Assembly (NCBI RefSeq): GCF_008014745.1
Contig: NZ_VPFD01000014.1
Location: 62,001 to 126,000, forward strand
Direction: 5' to 3'
DNA: 64,000 nt
DNA from: Massilia arenae
GTDB lineage: Bacteria; Pseudomonadota; Gammaproteobacteria; Burkholderiales; Burkholderiaceae_D
Position numbers and translations under genes: made by a program. This document shows positions 59,383 through 64,000 of this stretch, piece after piece (position 1 is the stretch's first letter; each line of letters opens with the position of its first letter). The notes below the pieces were generated by a model that saw only the letters and a program-made list of their open reading frames with translations, made no database searches and was not told the DNA's origin.

Positions 59383-59996
59383 GACGCCCTCCCGGTCGCG
59401 GGCTGCTGCTGCGCTTCGATGCATTTCCTGAGCCGCTCGAGTCCGCGCCGCACCCAGGCCTTGGCCGTCCCCAGCGGCACCCGCAGGTGCGCGGCCAGCT
59501 CGGAGTGCGACAGGCCGTCGTAGAAGGCCAGCGCCAGCGACTGGCGCTGCGGCGCGTCCAGAAGCGCCACGCAGCGCTTCAGGACCATCGCCTCGGTGGC
59601 GGCGCTGAACAGTTCATGCGGATCGGCGTGGTCGGCGATCGCCTCGACCTGCCCTTCCGCGCCCGCATCGACAGCATCGATAGACTGCGCGGTACTCTCC
59701 GTCTCGCGCTTGAACTTGCGCAGGTGGTCGAGCGCCTTGTTGCGCACCACGCTGATCAGCCAGGTCATGGGAGCCGACAGGGTGGCCGCGTAGGTGCCGG
59801 ACTGCTGCCAGACGTTGATATAGGCTTCCTGCAGGATTTCCTCGGCGGTGGACGCGGTACGCAGGTAGCGCAAGGCCACCCCGTACAGGTGAGAGCTGGT
59901 CAGGTCGTAGAGTTCCTTGAACGCCTGCTGGTCGCGCAGCGCGACGCGGGCGAGCAGGTTGACCAGGCGCTGGTGTTCCGGTGTGTGGTTGAGCAT
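59379..59996 (-). CDS. ECF RNA polymerase sigma factor
   Basis: The 205-residue product has region 2 (AFKELYDLTSSHLYGVALRYL, TAEEILQEAYINVWQ) and region 4 (LALAFYDGLSHSELAAHLRVPLGTAKAWVRRGLERL, key part GTAKAWVRRGLERL), as in the SigK-type ECF group that pairs with RskA-like anti-sigma factors. The ATG at 59996 is preferred over an upstream in-frame ATG at 60050. The operon continues into the anti-sigma, phosphatase and T6SS genes, so T6SS expression may depend on this sigma factor. Confidence 0.9.
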   Translation of the reverse strand: MLNHTPEHQRLVNLLARVALRDQQAFKELYDLTSSHLYGVALRYLRTASTAEEILQEAYINVWQQSGTYAATLSAPMTWLISVVRNKALDHLRKFKRETESTAQSIDAVDAGAEGQVEAIADHADPHELFSAATEAMVLKRCVALLDAPQRQSLALAFYDGLSHSELAAHLRVPLGTAKAWVRRGLERLRKCIEAQQQPATGRAS

Positions 59997-60278
59997 GTGC
60001 TTGCTTGGGTAAGGGATCGGTTGGCGGTCGCCTCCAGCGCGCCGGGCCATCGGCCCGGCGGTTTGACGTCGGCATGCGTCTAGCTACGTAGGAATCGCGC
60101 GCCTGGATGCGCAGTTCGACCCGTCCCTCCACGTTCGTGCACCAGGCAATTTGTATTGACGAATTGTAACGACACTTGTGCTTTTATTAGCCTGTCCCTA
60201 TCGAATAACTAAACACGATAGCTTGGCATAAGGAGATACGATTGGCCGTGACTTTTGGTTTCCTGCACGATCCTGTCC

Positions 60279-61037
60279 ATGAACCTTGCACACGATCGAC
60301 ACAGTCACCTGGCGGGCCTGATCACCGCCGCGGCAACCGGAGACCACACGGCCTTCGGGGAATTGCACGCCCTGACCCATGACTACCTGTATCACACGGC
60401 CCTGCGCCTGTTACGGCTGCCAAGCCTGGCGGAAGACGTGCTGCAGGACGCCTACCTCAGCATCTGGCTGCATGCGAAATCCTTCCGTCCCGGCCAGGCC
60501 AGCCCGATGACCTGGCTGATCGCGATCGTCAGGAATCGTGCCTTCAGCATCCTGCGCAGCAACCGCAACGGCATCGCCTCGCTGATGTCGGAAGAAGATC
60601 CGGCGCTGCTGGCCGAAGTGGAGCAAAGGGATGGTCTTGACCTCGACCCCGGGGCCCAGGTGTTCGACGCGGTGGCGCGCATGCGCCTGGAACAGGCGAT
60701 GGCGCGGCTGGAGCCGGCCCAGCGCCAGAGCATCGCGCTGGCCTTCGGGCAGGAATTGACGCATGCCGAGATCGCATGCCATCTTGGGGTGCCGCTGGGA
60801 ACGGCGAAAAGCTGGTTGCGGCGCGGCCTGGAACGGCTGCGCGTATGCATGGAGGAAACCGGGGATGTCCAGCCGAACGTACAGACGGCGACGCGCCGGC
60901 GCGCGATGGTCGATCTGCGGTCGGACCCGCGTCCGGCGCCGCGCCGGCGTGGCGTCAAGGCGCCGCCGGCCAAGGGGCGGCCTGGGGCGGAGCTCAGGCG
61001 CCCCGCTGGTCCCACGCTCGCGGGCTGCCTTCCATGA
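60279..61037 (+). CDS. Second ECF sigma factor, divergent, no anti-sigma gene beside it
   Basis: The 252-residue product has region 2 (AFGELHALTHDYLYHTALRL, LAEDVLQDAYLSIWL) and region 4 (IALAFGQELTHAEIACHLGVPLGTAKSWLRRGLERL, key part GTAKSWLRRGLERL), clearly related to the sigma factor on the other side of the 282-base spacer. Its last 50 residues are a basic, Pro-rich extension and overlap the convergent LysR gene by 44 bases, which suggests a shifted or extended C-terminus. A duplication of the pair that later lost its anti-sigma gene is possible. Confidence 0.85.
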   Translation: MNLAHDRHSHLAGLITAAATGDHTAFGELHALTHDYLYHTALRLLRLPSLAEDVLQDAYLSIWLHAKSFRPGQASPMTWLIAIVRNRAFSILRSNRNGIASLMSEEDPALLAEVEQRDGLDLDPGAQVFDAVARMRLEQAMARLEPAQRQSIALAFGQELTHAEIACHLGVPLGTAKSWLRRGLERLRVCMEETGDVQPNVQTATRRRAMVDLRSDPRPAPRRRGVKAPPAKGRPGAELRRPAGPTLAGCLP

Positions 61038-61965
61038 CTTCCTGCATCTGGGTGCGCAGCCACAGCAAGCCCGGATCGCCGTCGCTGCTTGGATGCCATG
61101 CCATGCACAGCGTATAGGTCAGGAAGGGAAATGCCAGGTCGACCACGTCGACGCAGGAATCGTTATAGGGCGCGATGAAGGCCGGCACGGTGCACACCAG
61201 GTCGCTCTGGCCGACGATCGCCGCGACGGCGCTGAAATCGCGCACCGCCATCATCGTATGGCGCGAATGGCCCAGCCGGTACAGCTGTTCATCCATGAAG
61301 CCGTGCAGATTGCTGTCGCGCGCCACGTTCACGTGGTCCAGCTTGCAGTATTCACCCAGGGGCACCGGGATCCTGCCGCGCGGATGTCCCTTGCGCTGCA
61401 CCATCACATAGGGCGTCGTCATCAGCTCGCGGCTCAGGAGGCCCGACGGCAACAGGCAGGCCGTGCTGAAGCACAGGTCCACATCCCCTTTTTCGAGCTT
61501 GCTCGCCAGGTCGCTCTCGGCCGGCGCGGCCAAGGTCAGGCGCAAGCCCTTGTTGCCGACCGCCTGCATGCGTTGCGCCAGGCCCGGCAGGATCACGGCG
61601 GCGCCCGTGTTGTTGGCGACGATATTGAAGGTGCGCGCCGCGGTCTCGGGATCGAATTCGTCGGTATCGAAACGCACCGCCGCGTTCAGTCCCGCCAGCG
61701 CGGGCTGCAGCCGGCGGTGCAGCTTGAGCGCGAACGGCGACGGCGCCAGGCCGCGCCCGCTCTCGGCCGGCACCAGCAGCGGATCGTTGAACAGCTGGCG
61801 CAGGCGCGACAGCTGCGCCGACAGCGCCGGCTGGCTCACGTGCAGGCGCGCCGCGGCGCGGGTGACGTTGCACTCTTCGAGCAACACGTTCAGGGACAGC
61901 AGCAGGGGCAGGTCGGCGCCGCGCAAGGACGGCGCGACGCGCGAAAGGAATAGTGGCTTGTTCAT
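60994..61965 (-). CDS. LysR-family transcriptional regulator
   Basis: The 323-residue product has a full LysR layout: HTH with VTRAAARLHVSQPALSAQLS, LFNDPLLVPAESGRGLAPSPFAL, and a substrate-binding domain (GDVDLCFSTACLLPSG and SDLVCTVPAFIAPY). It resembles the NodD/LinR-type subgroup in wording. Its neighbour downstream on the same strand is the SDR/NTF2 pair, which it may or may not control. Confidence 0.93.
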   Translation of the reverse strand: MNKPLFLSRVAPSLRGADLPLLLSLNVLLEECNVTRAAARLHVSQPALSAQLSRLRQLFNDPLLVPAESGRGLAPSPFALKLHRRLQPALAGLNAAVRFDTDEFDPETAARTFNIVANNTGAAVILPGLAQRMQAVGNKGLRLTLAAPAESDLASKLEKGDVDLCFSTACLLPSGLLSRELMTTPYVMVQRKGHPRGRIPVPLGEYCKLDHVNVARDSNLHGFMDEQLYRLGHSRHTMMAVRDFSAVAAIVGQSDLVCTVPAFIAPYNDSCVDVVDLAFPFLTYTLCMAWHPSSDGDPGLLWLRTQMQEVMEGSPRAWDQRGA

Positions 61966-62051
61966 GGCGTTGATCTTTCTGGAAGTCCGCAGGAGGCCCT
62001 CGCGCCTCCTGCAAACGTTTTCATTAGGTTGACGTCATAGGGTCACGACGC

Positions 62052-62843
62052 TCATACGGTGGGAATGGTGCCGCCGTCGATGACGAATTCGGCGCCGTGG
62101 ACCGAGGCAGCCAGCGGCGACAATAAAAAGGCGACCAGCTCGGCGACTTCTTCGGGTTTGCCGGGGCGTCCGATCGGGATGCCGCCGAGCGACTCCATCA
62201 CCCGTTGGCGGGCGGCCTCGATGCCGCCGCCGCCGTGCTCCGCCAGTCGCTCGAGGAACGCATGGCTAGCCTTGGTTTCGATGAAGCCGGGGGCGACGGC
62301 GTTGACGCGAATGCCGCGCGGCCCGAATTCATTGGCCAGCGATTTGCTGTAGCTGGCCAGGGCGGCCTTCGCCGCGGCGTAGGCGACGGTCGATTCGTAC
62401 AGCGGCAGGCGGCGCTGGATCGAGGTGATGTGCACGATGGCGCCCGCGCCCCGCTCCACCATCGCCGGCAGGAAGGCGCGGTCGACCCGCACCGCGCTCA
62501 TCAGGTTGAGCTGGAGCGCCTCGTCCCATATGGCATCGGTCAGGGCCAGCGCGCCCCCGCCCGGCGCCGACGAGCCGCCGACGTTATTGACCAGCAAGTC
62601 GAGGTGGCCGAACTCACCCTGGACGGTGTCCACCAGGCGGCGCACGCCGTCGACGCTGGCCAGGTCGGCTTCCACGTAGCGCACCGACGCCACCGGATCC
62701 TCCGGCTGCTTGCGCGCCGGGGCGATCACGGTCGCGCCGCGCGCGGCCAGCACACGCACGATGGCTTCGCCCATGCCCTTGGTGCCGCCGGTGACGAGCG
62801 CCCGTTTGCCTTCGAAAGCGTAGTTGTTCATGACGTTACTCAT
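62052..62843 (-). CDS. Short-chain dehydrogenase/reductase (SDR)
   Basis: The 263-residue product is a classical SDR with TGGTKGMG at 18-25, NNVGG at 86-90, Ser141 in HITSIQ and Tyr155/Lys159 in VAYAAAK. The C-terminal EFVIDGG is typical. Start 62843 overlaps the NTF2-like gene stop (ATGA); an ATG at 62831 is the alternative. Together with the NTF2-like protein it forms a two-gene unit divergent from a LysR gene. Confidence 0.93.
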   Translation of the reverse strand: MSNVMNNYAFEGKRALVTGGTKGMGEAIVRVLAARGATVIAPARKQPEDPVASVRYVEADLASVDGVRRLVDTVQGEFGHLDLLVNNVGGSSAPGGGALALTDAIWDEALQLNLMSAVRVDRAFLPAMVERGAGAIVHITSIQRRLPLYESTVAYAAAKAALASYSKSLANEFGPRGIRVNAVAPGFIETKASHAFLERLAEHGGGGIEAARQRVMESLGGIPIGRPGKPEEVAELVAFLLSPLAASVHGAEFVIDGGTIPTV

Positions 62844-63175
62844 GGCTTGATCTCCAGCGAAGCGATGCTGTTGGACTGCAGGGCGAAGTGGAAGGCGAGC
62901 GTGATCGGGCTGCCGGGAAAGTTGCCGCTCACTTCGGCGCGCAGGGCGTAGCCATCGTCCTTGCCGTCGATGCGGTCGAGGCCGATGGGGACCATGGTGG
63001 AGCCATACTGGCGCGCGGTGTCCTCGGCCCAGGCGGCGATGTCCGCGCGGCCGCGGCGCAGGTGGCCTTCGTCATGCACGGTGGCGTCGGGCAGGAAGGC
63101 GGCGGCCACGCGCTGGGCATCCTGCGCGTTGGTGGCCTCGACATAGGTCGAAATGGCGGAAGGCAGATTGATCAT
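62840..63175 (-). CDS. NTF2-like/SnoaL-like protein
   Basis: The 111-residue product has the SnoaL-like pattern STYVEATNAQDAQRVAAAFLPDATVHDEG (key part FLPDATVHDEG), then SPITLAFHFALQSNSIASLEI. The cone fold usually binds a small ligand; the function is unknown. It is the first gene of the SDR operon and is divergent from the LysR gene at 63294. Confidence 0.86.
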   Translation of the reverse strand: MINLPSAISTYVEATNAQDAQRVAAAFLPDATVHDEGHLRRGRADIAAWAEDTARQYGSTMVPIGLDRIDGKDDGYALRAEVSGNFPGSPITLAFHFALQSNSIASLEIKP

Positions 63176-63215
63176 TTGGTTTCTCCTTGAAAGTAAGTAC
63201 TTCCAGTGTAGAGTC

Positions 63216-63228
63216 CACCACTATGGTG
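63216..63228. promoter_or_regulatory. Operator-like inverted repeat in divergent LysR spacer
   Basis: CACCA-CTA-TGGTG is a short perfect palindrome midway between the divergent SDR operon and LysR gene. A second palindrome, AAGTACTT, is at 63195-63202. They are candidate sites for the LysR protein, not proven. Confidence 0.45.
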
Positions 63229-63293
63229 AAAAAGATCCAAAAAGGATATGCTCAATAAACCTAAAGTTCGTAATCAATTGTCCAAATACTCCC

Positions 63294-64000
63294 GTGAGTT
63301 CTCTTGAACTGATCCGCCTCTTCCTTGCCGTCGCCGAGCACCGCAGCTTCACGCTGGCCGCAAGGCGCCTCAACGTCAGTCCCACGGCGGTCAGCAAGGG
63401 CGTGCGTGCGCTGGAAGCCAGGCACGGGGTGCCGCTGTTTACCCGCACCACCCGCAGCGTGTCCCTCACCGACGCCGGCGCCGGCCTGCTCGCCGTCCTG
63501 AAACCGGCGGTAAGCCAGATCGAAGACGCTTTCTCGGAACTGGAACAATTCCAGCGCCGCCCTGCCGGCCGCATCCGCATGACCGCCCCGTGCGCCCTCG
63601 GGCGCCTGGTGGCGGGAGTGCTGGTGCCGCGCATGCGCGCCAGCCACCCCGACATCAGCTTCGACCTGTCGCTCGACGACGGCCTGGTCGACCTGGTGGC
63701 CGCCGGCTTCGACGCCGGCATCCGCCTCGGCCAGGCGATCGCCCAGGACATGGTGGCCATCCGCCTCAGCCGCCCGCTGTCCTGGTCGATCGTCGCGGCG
63801 CCCGCCTACTTCGAGCGGCATGGCGTGCCCTTTCACCCGCGCGAACTGCTGCAGCACCGCACCATCCGCTACCGCTTCACGACCTCCGGCGTCTTGCCGC
63901 CGTGGAACTTTCGCGACCACGAGGGTGATGCCGACTATCAGCTCGACACCGAGGCTGCCCTGTGCGCCAACGACACCGGCATGATCGCCGAGCTGGCGCG
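63294..64000 (+). CDS. LysR-family transcriptional regulator (cut by window edge)
   Basis: From a GTG at 63294 the frame runs open to the window end (235 codons). The N-terminus SSLELIRLFLAVAEHRSFTL and ARRLNVSPTAVSKGVRALEA is the LysR HTH, followed by LFTRTTRSVSLTDAG and a substrate-binding domain start (GRIRMTAPCALGRLVAGVL, DGLVDLVAAGFDAGIRLGQ). This wording is typical of the CrgA-like LysR subgroup that controls nearby oxidoreductases. It is divergent from the NTF2/SDR operon. No ATG start fits the frame, so the GTG is chosen. Confidence 0.9.
   Translation, partial: MSSLELIRLFLAVAEHRSFTLAARRLNVSPTAVSKGVRALEARHGVPLFTRTTRSVSLTDAGAGLLAVLKPAVSQIEDAFSELEQFQRRPAGRIRMTAPCALGRLVAGVLVPRMRASHPDISFDLSLDDGLVDLVAAGFDAGIRLGQAIAQDMVAIRLSRPLSWSIVAAPAYFERHGVPFHPRELLQHRTIRYRFTTSGVLPPWNFRDHEGDADYQLDTEAALCANDTGMIAELA

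Noticed and set aside
1..64000. tRNA, rRNA, riboswitch and CRISPR loci
   Set aside because: I looked for cloverleaf-like ends, conserved rRNA stretches and regular spacer arrays and saw none I can support by eye.

Overview
This window looks like chromosomal DNA of a GC-rich betaproteobacterium, most likely of the Oxalobacteraceae (Massilia/Telluria/Duganella type). That placement is an inference from base composition, gene style and the T6SS layout; there is no rRNA or other marker gene here. Positions ~20.7-64 kb are uniformly GC-rich with tightly packed operons. Positions ~4-20.3 kb are markedly more AT-rich, carry anti-phage genes and replication-type DNA, and look like an acquired island.

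Layout. (1) 1-4.0 kb: a divergent LysR regulator (cut by the left edge) and a five-gene redox operon (old yellow enzyme, lumazine-binding-like/NTF2 protein, SDR, SRPBCC, flavin reductase). (2) 4.4-7.7 kb: a two-gene Gabija system (gajA OLD-type nuclease, gajB UvrD-like helicase) with an ATGA overlap. (3) 7.9-11.6 kb: replication-type DNA with nine ~20-bp iterons (six direct, three inverted), two perfect DnaA boxes around an AT-rich core, an HUH/YxxxY replication endonuclease, a small ORFan and a divergent small HTH regulator with palindromic operator candidates. (4) 11.7-17.8 kb: an overlapping three-gene operon of N6-adenine-type methyltransferase, SF2 helicase and GIY-YIG (T5orf172-like) nuclease, a candidate split restriction-modification or defence system. 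(5) 18.6-20.5 kb: a scar zone holding the 5' end of a dusA gene (a known integration target), TGGCACA repeats, a diverged tandem duplication, an ORFan and a REP-like inverted repeat cluster.

(6) 20.7-25.7 kb: a Fur-box-preceded operon of TonB-dependent receptor, EF-hand protein and DUF4198 protein, then a secreted prolyl-peptidase-like hydrolase. (7) 25.8-31.0 kb: a PQQ-type sugar dehydrogenase lipoprotein with a DUF2231 membrane protein, a GMC oxidoreductase and two secreted proteins, one with an HExxH motif. (8) 31.0-60.0 kb: a type VI secretion locus. On the + strand lie a MerR-like/GAF regulator, a FecR-domain protein, a c-type-heme HAMP sensor and a Ser/Thr kinase. Convergent to them on the minus strand run ECF sigma, anti-sigma, PP2C phosphatase, tssA, tssB, tssC, hcp, tssE, tssF, tssG, clpV, two cargo-type genes (one a YopT/C58-like cysteine protease), vgrG, tagH, tssK, tssL, tssM and tagF. 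No tssJ or PAAR gene is seen. (9) 60.3-64 kb: a second, divergent ECF sigma factor, a LysR regulator, and an SDR/NTF2 pair divergent from another LysR gene cut by the right edge.

How it works together. The kinase and PP2C pair brackets the T6SS and probably sets its phosphorylation-dependent activity through the FHA protein TagH. The overlapping sigma/anti-sigma/phosphatase genes immediately upstream of tssA suggest transcriptional coupling. The island stacks two separate DNA-targeting defence modules around a replication origin, and the dusA scar suggests how it entered the chromosome. No integrase is present in the window; if the dusA reading is right it would lie beyond the left edge.
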